A DNA stretch of 64,000 bases from the NCBI GenBank assembly GCA_030616775.1, contig JAUWWQ010000002.1, positions 62,001 to 126,000 on the forward strand, read 5' to 3'. Position 1 is the stretch's first letter; each line of letters starts with the position of its first letter. The notes under the pieces are model-generated. The model was not told where the DNA came from, made no database searches, and saw nothing but the letters and a program-made list of their open reading frames with translations. This DNA is from Planctomycetota bacterium (GTDB lineage Bacteria; Planctomycetota; Phycisphaerae; UBA1845). Positions 42,501-51,201 of the stretch are shown here, in pieces. A program made the position numbers and the translations under genes.

Positions 42501-43891
42501 ACGAATCCCTCGGTCTCAAAGGGGTTCTCAAACGTGTCTGAGTCCTCGCACCGCTCCCGCGTCTCGAGGTCTCGCGTAAAGAGGGGCTCATAGGGCGTGC
42601 CGTCGTCGAACTGGTAGTCCCACGATAACGAGCGGGTGACCGCGTCGGCCAGCCAGTCGGGCCAGCCTTCGTTCCAGGCGTCGTGATCAGTCTCCTTGCA
42701 CCACAGGCAATGCCCGCAATCCTCCTCCGCCGGGTCCGGATCACACGAGGGGTCCCAGCAGTAATCCGGGTCGGGAGGATCGAAGGAGTACATGTGCATG
42801 AAATGGTGGCCGTACTCGTGGCTATGCGTGTCCTCCATCCACTGGCGCTCAGTGCTGAGGTGGATCTCCGCCATGTCGCTGTAGTACTCGTACCAGGCTC
42901 CCCCGTCGCTGCTATTGTCCGGCCATTCCACCTGGACCTTTGCCGGCTGGTAGGGGCTCCACGTGGTGATGAAGCGGCGGGTGCGGACGATGCTGTTGAA
43001 AATGTGCAGCGCCGGCATTTCCGCGGAGGGCACGGTGATCCATCCGAAGTCGTAGTAGCTTCCGGAGAAGTTCTCCACCTCCGGCGTCTGCCACCAATAG
43101 GTCCACTCCTCCCAACTGTTGTCCGTGACGTCAACGACGTTGGCGGTTTCGGTCTCGAAGTAGACGATCAGGTCCGGGCCGTCCGGGTCGTCCTCCGGCG
43201 TGACCACCCCGGTGTCGAAGTACCCGTTCGAATCGGTGTGACCTTCCCAGATAACGTCGTGGCCGAAGTCGTCATTGTCCCAGACGCGCACGTCGATGTG
43301 GTCGGCGCCAACCGGTACCATATCGGAGCGGTAATACATGATGCGCCCCTCCACCCGCAACGTCGAACGACCGCCCGACGTCTGCCCGGACGAGATAGCG
43401 CTTTGGTCCTCGGGCTCGCTCGCCGGTTCGCCGTCGGGCGGTACCTCTGCGCCGGAGCCCTCGACGCGGATGGCCAGACGGGGCTGGTCCGCCCGCGCGA
43501 AGTGCGCCGGTCCAACCGCAGCCGATTTGGCAACCCTCCGTCCGTTGTAGGTCAGACTCAGTCCGATCGGCCCGTCAGCGTCCGTAGGAACGGCGCGGAA
43601 TGGTATCCGCACCACGCCCGGCCGGACCGACATCGGATCCCCGGGTGTTTCGAGCGACAGCAGTCTCCAGCCGTCACCGAGCAGCTTGAAATCCGCAAGC
43701 GTGCCCGCCTTATGCACGTGAACTTCAAACACCCCCGCATATTCCTCGCCGGAGACGGCCTGACGCATTTCGTCGAGGGACATGCGGATTTCGACCGGCG
43801 GGCCCACGTCCGCCCGTGCTGAGGTGACGGCGACAAGCAGCACCGCCCCAAGTGGCAGACTACTCGCTCCGTTTTGTCTGTTAAGTTTCAT
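39578..43891 (-). CDS. very large secreted protein with HEYGH motif and C-terminal dockerin
   Basis: 1437 residues from ATG 43891. Signal peptide about 1-27. Residues ~28-300 are beta-rich; the motif 'DTHSHEYGHHFMHM' (HExxH at residues ~358-362, 42808-42822) is that of a zinc metalloprotease, with acidic and Cys-rich segments after it ('DPSCDPDPAEEDCGHCLWC'). From about residue 650 it contains 'DCNGNYVPDECD' and 'DCNRNAIPDECE' repeats, then roughly 600 residues of beta-strand repeats resembling autotransporter-associated strands. The end holds a dockerin-like module ('GDCNLDGDAALDDYADLKACLLG ... CFDFDDNGDVNLVDFAEFQTAF'). Its protease activity is inferred from one motif. Confidence 0.75.
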   Translation of the reverse strand: MKLNRQNGASSLPLGAVLLVAVTSARADVGPPVEIRMSLDEMRQAVSGEEYAGVFEVHVHKAGTLADFKLLGDGWRLLSLETPGDPMSVRPGVVRIPFRAVPTDADGPIGLSLTYNGRRVAKSAAVGPAHFARADQPRLAIRVEGSGAEVPPDGEPASEPEDQSAISSGQTSGGRSTLRVEGRIMYYRSDMVPVGADHIDVRVWDNDDFGHDVIWEGHTDSNGYFDTGVVTPEDDPDGPDLIVYFETETANVVDVTDNSWEEWTYWWQTPEVENFSGSYYDFGWITVPSAEMPALHIFNSIVRTRRFITTWSPYQPAKVQVEWPDNSSDGGAWYEYYSDMAEIHLSTERQWMEDTHSHEYGHHFMHMYSFDPPDPDYCWDPSCDPDPAEEDCGHCLWCKETDHDAWNEGWPDWLADAVTRSLSWDYQFDDGTPYEPLFTRDLETRERCEDSDTFENPFETEGFVGALLRDIEDGVDLDGNSLNDDRDADGIMDSLCQGPGPMLNIQAVYDPITVTDFINAFRAEYPEDADDLWPTAYNVAPEYVSSFPPDTGPPGAVAYVSSPSHPLLTGGALPCIIFQWLPVDDDRGACFYSYDAAPTTVEPDDDPDFVTTNGCYLQGRSYRDLGQWWFSIKAQDCPDENGSPGNWGPTRTFGPFEVVDCNGSGYVDLCDIRCCDQACTAGPDYCTATYGPCLSGGCETSEDCNGNYVPDECDLAGGFSEDCNRNAIPDECENMFHWDGTSGSWHSPGNWLDGAVPTADSEVCIDVPDSPTVTYSTDSLQIGTLACSESLNIVGDSYPWAELTLNGASWIDGDLGLSGDHGLLEVSDRLDIEGMFNWIGSGTHANSATLEGPGVTYANGGVQIVDIVRLRGHLVLDGGSTSITTGELYSIGNSSVFEIRPGSTYEHQGSGHILSGFTGDMFDNDGTLIKSVDPGESVLSFPIDNSGMIHVQDGTLVLDRPCSSTGDFLGDPGTTLDFRSGVREFFPSSSIVADNVMFTRDTLIRGTYDVTTATTHTTYDPLTFTSEANIISYGSSFYAHGTVNFDAIVGRTIHFDTLSVRGTANFNSGDPVQVTNLIFAVGAIQGPSTVTVSTLLTWGGSYGTASFSGPGVLNVNGDMTIGAGNGLKRLSNRILNNAGTATFLSRLRLDASAAFNNLPSGVMDIQVDGELIDGSLNNAGTMVKSAGTGTSEVRAATSNTGTVEVQAGVLRLHTRYGDYYVQTAGQTVLNGGDLAFTNYGEPFDMQGGLLTGEGTITGDVANAGGTTAPGLSVGILDIDGDYTQATGGTLEIEIAGLTQASEYDLLTVSGVATLAGNLEVIISTNGFTPAPGDSFQILTAGSVGGEFDTVSATNLSPYLNMEVVYTTTDVTLDMVGVVPGDCNLDGDAALDDYADLKACLLGPGGGIGAECRCFDFDDNGDVNLVDFAEFQTAFTGS

Positions 43892-44520
43892 GTGGACCTC
43901 GCTTCACCGAACCTCCGATAATGCCTCTTTCCCGTTTGGAGGGCGCCCGCCGCCACCACGCGAGCCGAGGAGGAACCTTGATGCGGTTGAGAATGCCGTG
44001 GCATCCCTGCCATGTCCCCCTCAGTGAGATGCAGCGGTCTCCCACCTCTCATTGACGCCCAAACGGCGTGCGGTGCCACGCTCACGTCGTAGCCACCGCG
44101 TTCGCCGAGAGAAGCCCTGTCAGTGTACCCTCCGCATTCTACCACATCACCCTCCCAAAACAAACAGTGGTTGAAGCGGCTTTTCACTGGGGCGGCACCC
44201 ATCGGCTGGCGGCTGGGGCGGCAGCGGCTCGAGGTTCCTGTCGAGGGGGAATGGTTTACGCCGCGAACTGAGCCCGTGGGTACCCCGCGACGCCGGCAGA
44301 ACTTTGCTTGGCTCAGCCCACTCTTTTACCACGCAGCCACCAGCCGCTGCCAATACCTCGCTCGATCTGACATATTGCACCTCCGGTGTTATCATCCCAC
44401 GCCGCAGGTGTCGGCTTCAAGATGTGCTTCGTTGAGCGCTCACCCTCTGCCTGCGTTGCGCGAGGTACAATGGTCATCATTCAGCGGGGTCACCGCGCCG
44501 GAAACGTCGGAGGCCACGAG
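43892..44520. other. intergenic region, no convincing gene
   Basis: About 630 bases between the secreted protein (-) and the radical SAM gene (+). A rightward frame (44123-44563) carries a protein-like stretch (WLKRLFTGAAPIGWRLG) but no ribosome site or family match, so it is left out. No repeat was recognised. Confidence 0.4.
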
Positions 44521-45618
44521 ATGGGCGAATGCGCAATCTGTCATGCGCGATCAGATCAGATAACCGACGCTCTGAGCTTATGCGCGGCCTGCATCCTGGC
44601 TGACACGCCCCGGGCTCGCGCCCAAGCAGCGGGTGCCCACGCCCGTGCTCGGGGGCGATTCCAACTGCCGATGCGCCCGCCGCGGGCCCGGCAGGGTGTC
44701 CGCTGTCAACGGTGCATTAACGTTTGCAGCATCGAAGCTAGGCAGGTGGGTTACTGCGGCGTCCGGCGCAACGATGATGACCGGATCACCGGCGGCGATG
44801 CTCAATCCGCCGCTGTTCAGTGGTACCACGATCCCCTACCGACAAACTGTGTGGCCGATTGGGTCTGCCCCGCATCCGGCCCAGCCGGGTATCCAGATTT
44901 CACCGACACAGCGGGTCCTGAGCATGGATACTCGAACCTGGCTGTGTTCTATGAAGCCTGCTCGTTCGATTGCCTGTTCTGTCAAAACTGGCAGTTCAAG
45001 GAGCACAGCATCGACGGACCTCGGCATAGTGCCATGAAGTTGTCTGCGGAGGTCACGCCCACGACACGGTGCATTTGCTTTTTTGGCGGCGATCCCTCAT
45101 GCCAAATTGAGCACGCCCTAAGCGCGGCGAGACTGGCACGGCGTGAACGCAAGGGCCGCCTTCTCCGAATCTGCTGGGAGACTAACGGCTCAGTCTCACG
45201 CTCCGCATTGAAAGAAATGGTCGAGCTGTCCGTGGAAAGTGGTGGCTGCATAAAATTCGACCTCAAAGCCTGGGACAGCTCCCTTCATCACGCCTTGTGT
45301 GGCGTTACGAACCGGCGGACTGTGCGCAACTTTGCCTATCTCAGCCGGTGGATCAGCCGCCGCCCGGATCCGCCGCTCCTGATAGCCTCCACGTTGTTGG
45401 TGCCCGGATATGTCGAGGCGGAGCAGGTGAGCCAAATCGCAGCATTCATCGCTCAGCTTAATCCTGATATTCCCTACGCGTTGCTTGCATTTCATCCCGC
45501 GTTCGAGATGAGTGATTTGCCTACCACCTCGCACCGCCAAGCGACGGACTGCCTGGCTGCAGCCAAGAGCGCCGGCTTGACCCGCGTCAGACTCGGGAAC
45601 GTGCATTTGCTAACCTGA
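44521..45618 (+). CDS. amrS: AmmeMemoRadiSam-type radical SAM enzyme
   Basis: 365 residues from ATG 44521 (GGAGG upstream). The radical-SAM cysteine motif is 'CSFDCLFCQNW' (CX3CX2C), the PflA-like form with the QNW tail typical of the AMMECR1/MEMO-associated enzymes. The N-terminal ~110 residues are cysteine-rich ('CAICHARSDQI', 'CINVCSIEARQVGYCGVR', 'CPASGPAGYPDF'), consistent with additional metal sites. The C-terminal TIM half has 'GGCIKFDLKAWDSSLHHALCGVTN' and 'PYALLAFHPAFEMSD'. In this system radical SAM, AMMECR1 and MEMO occur together, but only the first is in this window. Confidence 0.75.
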   Translation: MGECAICHARSDQITDALSLCAACILADTPRARAQAAGAHARARGRFQLPMRPPRARQGVRCQRCINVCSIEARQVGYCGVRRNDDDRITGGDAQSAAVQWYHDPLPTNCVADWVCPASGPAGYPDFTDTAGPEHGYSNLAVFYEACSFDCLFCQNWQFKEHSIDGPRHSAMKLSAEVTPTTRCICFFGGDPSCQIEHALSAARLARRERKGRLLRICWETNGSVSRSALKEMVELSVESGGCIKFDLKAWDSSLHHALCGVTNRRTVRNFAYLSRWISRRPDPPLLIASTLLVPGYVEAEQVSQIAAFIAQLNPDIPYALLAFHPAFEMSDLPTTSHRQATDCLAAAKSAGLTRVRLGNVHLLT

Positions 45619-45845
45619 GCGTTACAAGCACGGCAGGGCCATAGCCCCACCGTTTCCGAATGGGGCGTCGCGGCCTATACTTTCCTTACGGTTCTTGTCG
45701 TCGAGCTGCGGCCCTCCGATGGGTGCATTATGCGGGTGACAAGCAAGGACCACTTGCGGACAAGGCCGCCACTGCATTGGCGATCCCGGCAAGGGGAAGG
45801 GTAGTACCCAGCTCAATCACGGAGGGCGGAGACTCAAGTGCGATA

Positions 45846-46226
45846 TCACCCGCGGGGATTGGCACCCGCTGAGGAACGTTGGGGAGCCAGGTGTGCCGAG
45901 GATTCGACGGCCAGGCCGGTCGCCTCGTCGATGGCCGCCGGCGCTTCGTCCATGCGTATCTGCATGACCCGGCCGACTCTAAACTTCACAGTACGTTTCG
46001 AGGGGACTTCAACTCTGTCCATGGTTTTAGGGTTCTGGGCTTGACGTGGAGCCCGACTCTTGCTCTCAAAAACGCCAAAGTCTCGGAACTCAAGCCTGTT
46101 GCCGTTGCTGAGCTCTTTCACAATCACGTCCAAAAAGGCCTGGATCACTCGCTTGACCATGACCCGTTTGTAGCCTTGTTCATCCGCGATCCGGTCTATG
46201 AGTTCCTTTTTTGTTATCGTGGCCAT
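45846..46226 (-). CDS. HU/IHF-family DNA-binding protein with C-terminal extension
   Basis: 126 residues from ATG 46226. HU fold: 'TITKKELIDRIADEQGYKRVMVKRVIQAFLDVIVKELSNGNRLEFRDFGVFESKSRAPRQAQNPKTMDRVEVPSKRTVKFRVG'. 'GxFxxxxRxxRxxxNP' is the beta-arm DNA-binding signature. Residues after ~95 form an Ala/Ser-rich tail of about 30 residues that ordinary HU (90) lacks. It binds and bends DNA in the nucleoid. No neighbouring gene explains its position. Confidence 0.88.
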   Translation of the reverse strand: MATITKKELIDRIADEQGYKRVMVKRVIQAFLDVIVKELSNGNRLEFRDFGVFESKSRAPRQAQNPKTMDRVEVPSKRTVKFRVGRVMQIRMDEAPAAIDEATGLAVESSAHLAPQRSSAGANPRG

Positions 46227-46495
46227 TCCGAGACCCTGCCGCGCTGAAAACCTTATGAATGAGTATGACGCATAGGTAAGGGACTGGCGACCCGTGGGAC
46301 CTGGCGGTCTTTCTAAGACGGGTCGCTACGGACTCATGCGCCGGCCGTCGCCGCCGGTTGAGCACCCGTGCGGTTTCCCAAACGAGCGTAAGTCATGGTA
46401 CAGCAAGTGGTTCCGACAATCAAGCTTCGTTGCCGGACCCTTCGATTTGGCTGCGTGGGAGGGGATGGCAGCGATGTCAATCGTGTCAGGCATGG

Positions 46496-46807
46496 TCACC
46501 GGCGAGCCCGACCGGTACGAACCGATGCAAAGCGGCGATAATAGGTCTGGTCGAGATTGCCTCCGAACCTGCCCTGCCAGTCGAGGATCGTCTCTTTGTA
46601 GTCGATCTCTTCCCCAACGTGCGAGAAGGCGACGGTTGAAGGCCAATCTGTTCGGGCAAAGCCGAGGGAAGGGATTCCTGTCCATTCTGGGTTAAATATT
46701 ACGTGTTGCACTGACACACGGCTCGATGGTGCAGAGGTCGCAGGCGCTGAACACCCGACCAGCGTTACCATCACGAGCGGCGTTAGCAGTCCGAGTGTTC
46801 GTTTCAT
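46496..46807 (-). CDS. small lipoprotein
   Basis: 103 residues from ATG 46807, with GAGAGGAG a few bases upstream. Signal with lipobox 'LLTPLVMVTLVGCSAP' (Cys near residue 15), so it is probably lipidated and anchored to a membrane. The mature part contains 'IFNPEWTGIPSLGFARTDWPSTVAFSHVGEEIDYKETILDWQGRFG' and a basic C terminus. No family is recognised. It stands alone, with rmuC on the opposite strand. Confidence 0.6.
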   Translation of the reverse strand: MKRTLGLLTPLVMVTLVGCSAPATSAPSSRVSVQHVIFNPEWTGIPSLGFARTDWPSTVAFSHVGEEIDYKETILDWQGRFGGNLDQTYYRRFASVRTGRARR

Positions 46808-47209
46808 GGGCTCCTCTCCGTTCCGGCACGCACGCATCCGCCCCGTACCGAGTGGACCCCATTAGGCGTGCCAGTCCGTGGACGCAACGAGCAGGTCCCA
46901 TATAAAGGGTCCAGATTGCAACGGTGGGCCGGAATGGGTTCCGACTCTGCCGCCCAAGCGGGACCGACTGAATGTAACGCCTGTGACGGCGAGACACGTG
47001 AGAGTCTGACGCCCCGCCGGTCCTTGCTGTCGAACCTTGACTTCGCGGGCATGTTGCAGGCTGTTTGCGACAGAGCAGGTCCGTCAATACCATGGCTCCG
47101 CGGGCGACTGGCCCGTGCGGTAACCGGTACGGCGTTGCCCGCACACAGCAAAGTGGTTCGGTCTCCAGGTGCCGGTGGACTACCCTGAATACCTGCGAAA
47201 AGACATGCA
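46808..47209. other. intergenic region before rmuC
   Basis: About 400 bases between divergent genes. Several open frames overlap here, but none has a ribosome site or recognisable family. No clear promoter or repeat identified. Confidence 0.4.
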
Positions 47210-48430
47210 GTGAATGAAGCACTTCTCATTTTGATGGGGATCGTCGCTGGGGCGGCACTTGTCCTAGTTGTGATAGCGTTGCGCCGCGGCCATGAAGCCA
47301 CACTAGCCCGGCGGCTCATTGACCAGACGGAGAAGGAAAAGACCGAGGAACTCACCGCAACCATCGAGCAGCTCAAGACCGCATTTGCGGCTCTCTCACG
47401 CGATGCGCTGGCAAGCAATACCGATGATTTCCTCAAGCTGGCCAAGACCAAGCTCGAGCAGCAAACCACTGACGGGGAGAGGTCACTCGAGACAAAAAAG
47501 AAGCTGATCGACGCCCGCCTGGAGGAGATGAACGCCAAACTAGGCACACTGAACACTGTTATCCAGACTATCGAGCAGCAACGAGCCGAGGCCCACGGCG
47601 TGCTAAAAGGCCAACTTGAGCGGGCAACACAGGTGACCAACCGCCTCCACGAAACCACCGCTCAACTCCGCGAAGCGCTGGCCAACCCTCAGCGGCGCGG
47701 GCAGTGGGGGGAGCGGATGGCGGAGGACGTGCTGCGGCTGGCCGGCTTCGTCGAGGGAATCAACTATGTCAGGCAACAGCAGGTGACGGAGGGCACCAGA
47801 CCGGATTTCACGTTTCTCCTTCCCGACAACCGGCGGGTCCACATGGACGTGAAGTTTCCGCTGTCCAATTACCTTAAGGTCCTTGATGCCCCGGATGATT
47901 CCTCCCGGGCGGCTAGTACCAAACAGTTTCTCAAAGATGTTCGGTCACGGATTAAAGAGGTAACGACTCGCGCTTACATCGACCCGGCCGACGGCACCGT
48001 TGATTACGTGCTGGTGTTCATCCCCAATGAGCAGATTTATGCCTTCATTCACGAGCGGGATAGCACCCTGCTGGACGACGCTATGCGCAGCAAGGTCGTG
48101 CTGTCTTCACCGATGACGCTTTACGCGATTCTGGCTGTCATCCGTCAATCGGTTGACAACTTCCGCCTCGAACAAGGTTCCAAGCAGGTTCTCGAGTTAC
48201 TGGCCCATTTCAAGAAGCAGTGGGGGAAGTACGTCGAGGGAATGGACAAGATGGGCAAACGGCTCGAGGCCGCACTTGAAGAGTATCAGCAGCTCACCAG
48301 CGTGCGGGTCCGGCAGCTCGATCGCCAGCTCGATAAGATCGAAGACCTCCGCACGGCCCGAGAAGGACAAACCGGCGCCGACCTCACCACGACTCAGCAA
48401 CCTCTACAGGGCCAGGGCGATGCGGTGTGA
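47210..48430 (+). CDS. rmuC: DNA recombination protein RmuC
   Basis: 406 residues from GTG 47210. N-terminal membrane segment ('LLILMGIVAGAALVLVVIALRR'), a ~150-residue coiled coil (residues ~30-160), then the RmuC nuclease-like domain: 'ANPQRRGQWGERMAEDVLRLAGFVEGINYVRQQQV', 'RPDFTFLLPDNRRVHMDVKFPLSNY', 'VDYVLVFIPNEQIYAFIHERD' and 'PMTLYAILAVIRQSVDNFRLEQ'. It is thought to limit inverted-repeat recombination and may act on DNA near the membrane; the D and K of 'DVKFPL' are likely catalytic. Nothing in the context explains it. Confidence 0.93.
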   Translation: MNEALLILMGIVAGAALVLVVIALRRGHEATLARRLIDQTEKEKTEELTATIEQLKTAFAALSRDALASNTDDFLKLAKTKLEQQTTDGERSLETKKKLIDARLEEMNAKLGTLNTVIQTIEQQRAEAHGVLKGQLERATQVTNRLHETTAQLREALANPQRRGQWGERMAEDVLRLAGFVEGINYVRQQQVTEGTRPDFTFLLPDNRRVHMDVKFPLSNYLKVLDAPDDSSRAASTKQFLKDVRSRIKEVTTRAYIDPADGTVDYVLVFIPNEQIYAFIHERDSTLLDDAMRSKVVLSSPMTLYAILAVIRQSVDNFRLEQGSKQVLELLAHFKKQWGKYVEGMDKMGKRLEAALEEYQQLTSVRVRQLDRQLDKIEDLRTAREGQTGADLTTTQQPLQGQGDAV

Positions 48431-48784
48431 TCGACGCAGCCCCATCGGCGGGGCGGGTCTCTCTGGGTCGGTGGTCCCGGCCGGTTTGGGCACCGCTTGG
48501 AGCGGCGGACCGCTTCGGGGCGGCATCGGTCCTGCTTCGGGCTGTTGTCCGCTGCTGCCCGAGCGTTGCCTGAATCTGCCGTAGAGTGCAGGCCGCACGG
48601 GGGACGGGCCGGGTGTGCTGCCAGTTGACTGGCTGAAGAGGCTCTGCTATCCTCTAGCCAACCGATCGGAATCGTGCTGGCTTGCCTTGGCTCTGAGACT
48701 TTCCATCGGCGGTTGTCAGATGTAGCACGTTAGGTGCTGACCGTGAGGGCGCATCGTTAAGCGCGAATATGTCAGGAGCAAGAG
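48431..48784. other. intergenic region before the RRM gene
   Basis: About 350 bases with no supported gene. GAGGCTCTGCTATCCTCTA near 48640 was considered as a promoter, but the match is poor. Confidence 0.35.
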
Positions 48785-49102
48785 TTGAAGAAGATCTATG
48801 TTGGCAATCTGTCTTACCGGACGACGGAGGAAAACCTCGAAACGGCTTTCACTCCGTTTGGGGCGATCCGCAGTGTGACGATCGTCCGGGACCGCCAAAC
48901 GGGTGAGTCGCGGGGCTTTGGCTTCGTCGAAATGGACGTCGATGACGAAGCATCCGCAGCCATTGCAGGCCTCAACCAAACCGAGCTGGACGGACGGACG
49001 CTGACGGTCAACGAAGCCCGTCCGCGCGCTGCCGGAGATGCCGGAGGTGGCGGTCGATCTCGAGGCCGGGGCGATTTTCGCGGGCGCGGCCAGCGTTGGT
49101 AA
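48785..49102 (+). CDS. RRM-domain RNA-binding protein
   Basis: 105 residues from TTG 48785, preceded by AGGAG. One RNA recognition motif fills residues 1-80: RNP2 'KIYVGNL' and RNP1 'RGFGFVEM', with 'DRQTGESRGFGFVEMD' typical of bacterial cold- or stress-induced RRM proteins. The C-terminal ~25 residues are a Gly/Arg-rich RGG-like tail ('GGGGRSRGRGDFRGRG'), which usually enhances RNA binding. It probably acts as an RNA chaperone or post-transcriptional regulator, cytoplasmic. Confidence 0.9.
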   Translation: MKKIYVGNLSYRTTEENLETAFTPFGAIRSVTIVRDRQTGESRGFGFVEMDVDDEASAAIAGLNQTELDGRTLTVNEARPRAAGDAGGGGRSRGRGDFRGRGQRW

Positions 49103-49338
49103 AACGTGACCTGACCTGACTACCCATCGCTTCGCTGGCGGCATATGAAGGATACCCCCGAGGGGCAAAGTGCGCTCATGCTGAACGTGTAGCGTGCTGA
49201 GAGCGGTCTATTTGTGCACCCGGGCTGATTTCCAGGTAACGGTGGTCCGCCAATGGCCGGTATACGGTGGACTACGCTTGGCATGCCCGCCATGGCATTG
49301 CCCATGTGTGGAAGTACGCTTCGGACCCGATCTCATGG

Positions 49339-50898
49339 TTAAATGGCTCTGATCTCTACCCGGCTTCCGCCGGCTCGCTTCGCACGGTACATGAGTTTGT
49401 CGGCGGTGTTCAGCACAGCATCGAACTCTTGCTGTCGATTCGACGGATGGACGTACAGCAAGCCCGCACTCAGAGGTACCCGGGCTGATTGGCCTTCCTT
49501 TTGGACGGTCTTCGCTGCAGCATTAGAAATGATGCGTTCGACGATGTGGGCTGCATCCTTTTCGGTGCAGTCGTTGAGCAGAACGACGAACTCGTCTCCA
49601 CCCATGCGTGCGATCAAACCGTGTTCGGGCACCGCTTCGGTAATTCCGGAGGCAACGGTCGTCAGGACGAGATCACCGAACTCGTGGCCCTGCTTGTCGT
49701 TAACCGCCTTGAATCTGTCGATGTCCAGGTACGCTACGGCGAAACCGATTCCGTAGCGAGCGGCCTTTGCCAGGAGTTCCTTCGCGTCAATCGTGAAGCT
49801 TTCGCGGTTCAACACGCCAGTCAACGGGTCGCGGGTGGTTTTGTCTTGGAGCTGGGCTTGTTGCCTGACAAGATCATTCATCTCCATACCCATGTTGGCG
49901 GCCTGTTGCACGAGTTCGTTGACCGTGCCTACGAGTTGCGTTGTGTTATCCGCTGCCTCACGGGTGGCCTGCTCCAGCAGTTCGGTTAGTTGAGTGTTAG
50001 GAGCCCCGCCCTCGTGGAAGAAACTGTAGACCTGATCGAACTCTCGCTGGACCTCCGTCAGATACGCCTTTGGGTCAGTGGAAGGGGCATGTTCCTGCAA
50101 GAACGCCCGTAGCGCGTTGGCATCGTCACGGTGCCATGCGTTCAGCATATGTGGGAAGAGAGACGCAACATAGGTCGCATCCGCGATGGCCCCTTGCTCG
50201 ACAAATTCGCTGAGCTTCTGGTGGTTGTGGTGAAATGCTATTGCGTCAATAAACAGATCCGGAAGTTCCAGTTTCTGCGCCAACATGCGGCCGACCTCGG
50301 CATGATCTATACGGAACAACCCACGTTCCTTGCGCAACTGCATCTGAATACCGGCATCGGGATCCCGTAGTATCCGCAGCAACACTTCCTGCGCGGTGGA
50401 ATACATAACAGTGATCGCGAAATCCTGAAAGAGCCCGGCGACAAAGGCTTCGTCGGAGACCTTCGCATCAAACAGGCTTGCGTACTTCTTGCTCGCCACC
50501 GCCTTGCATAGGGACGATTCCCAAAACATGCGCGACTCCTCGGCGGAAAGCCGCAGCTCGTTGTGTAGACCCGTCATGCAGTAGCTTATTGCCAGGGTTC
50601 GGACGGTCCCGAGCCCTAATAGGTTCACCGCAGTCCTCACGTTTGTCACTTTGTTTCGAACCCCGGCCCAGGAAGAGTTGGCCAGAGCGAGTATCTTGCT
50701 GCTGAGTGAGCTGTCGGCACTGATAATCTTGGCATAATCGGACGGATCAGCATCGGGGTTTTTTCCCAATTCGACGAATTTCATTGCGACGGCTGCTGTG
50801 GTGGGCAGGTACGATAGGGAATCGATCCGAGCTCGGATCTCCTGCTCCAGAGCGCCCGCCGAACTCACCATCTCGGTCTCGGCAGCAATCTGATTCAT
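49339..50898 (-). CDS. HDOD-GGDEF signalling protein (diguanylate cyclase)
   Basis: 519 residues from ATG 50898. An HDOD domain (residues ~20-230: 'ISADSSLSSKILALANSSWAGVRNKVTNVRTAVNLLGLGTVRTLAIS', 'AFVAGLFQDFAITVMYS') and a helical linker lead to a GGDEF domain (~355-519: 'DPLTGVLNRESFTIDAKELLAKAARYGIGFAVAYLDIDRFKAVNDKQGHEFGDLVL', 'IARMGGDEFVVLL'). The active-site GGDEF is intact, but no RxxD inhibitory site precedes it, so product feedback by that site is unlikely. It makes c-di-GMP. An HD-GYP protein, the opposite activity, is transcribed divergently. Confidence 0.92.
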   Translation of the reverse strand: MNQIAAETEMVSSAGALEQEIRARIDSLSYLPTTAAVAMKFVELGKNPDADPSDYAKIISADSSLSSKILALANSSWAGVRNKVTNVRTAVNLLGLGTVRTLAISYCMTGLHNELRLSAEESRMFWESSLCKAVASKKYASLFDAKVSDEAFVAGLFQDFAITVMYSTAQEVLLRILRDPDAGIQMQLRKERGLFRIDHAEVGRMLAQKLELPDLFIDAIAFHHNHQKLSEFVEQGAIADATYVASLFPHMLNAWHRDDANALRAFLQEHAPSTDPKAYLTEVQREFDQVYSFFHEGGAPNTQLTELLEQATREAADNTTQLVGTVNELVQQAANMGMEMNDLVRQQAQLQDKTTRDPLTGVLNRESFTIDAKELLAKAARYGIGFAVAYLDIDRFKAVNDKQGHEFGDLVLTTVASGITEAVPEHGLIARMGGDEFVVLLNDCTEKDAAHIVERIISNAAAKTVQKEGQSARVPLSAGLLYVHPSNRQQEFDAVLNTADKLMYRAKRAGGSRVEIRAI

Positions 50899-51201
50899 TA
50901 CGAATGCCCTTTCTATGCGCGGGATTGGACAGGCAGCACGAGTCTGATCGTGCGCCGACGACACTCCATATTGAGGTCCGCCGGGGGCATAACCCCGATG
51001 CCGGCGTGAGCCTAGACTGTCAGCAGGTTATCGGAATAGCGGGCTCCCTGCGGCTTGATCTTCTATCGTCTTTGCACCCAGGCAATTTGAAGAGTCTCTG
51101 CCGGGCAGTTTGATTAAAGGAGCGCTTGTTGTAGCAAAGGTGCCCGGCAGTCGCGACGATATTATCTTGTTGGTCCGATCCCCTTAGGTGGAGAGTGCCA
51201 C
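50899..51201. other. shared control region of the GGDEF and HD-GYP genes
   Basis: 303 bases between divergent genes with opposite c-di-GMP activities. No strong promoter hexamers or palindromes stand out. The HD-GYP gene has GGTGGAG just before its start. Confidence 0.4.

Noticed and set aside
41518-43134. Leftward Arg/Thr/Ser-rich frame of 538 codons
   Set aside because: It is frame-shifted within the 1437-residue secreted protein gene; low-complexity composition is typical of a shadow.
42683-43822. Rightward frame of 379 codons
   Set aside because: Antisense to the secreted protein gene; no ribosome site and Val/Arg-rich composition.
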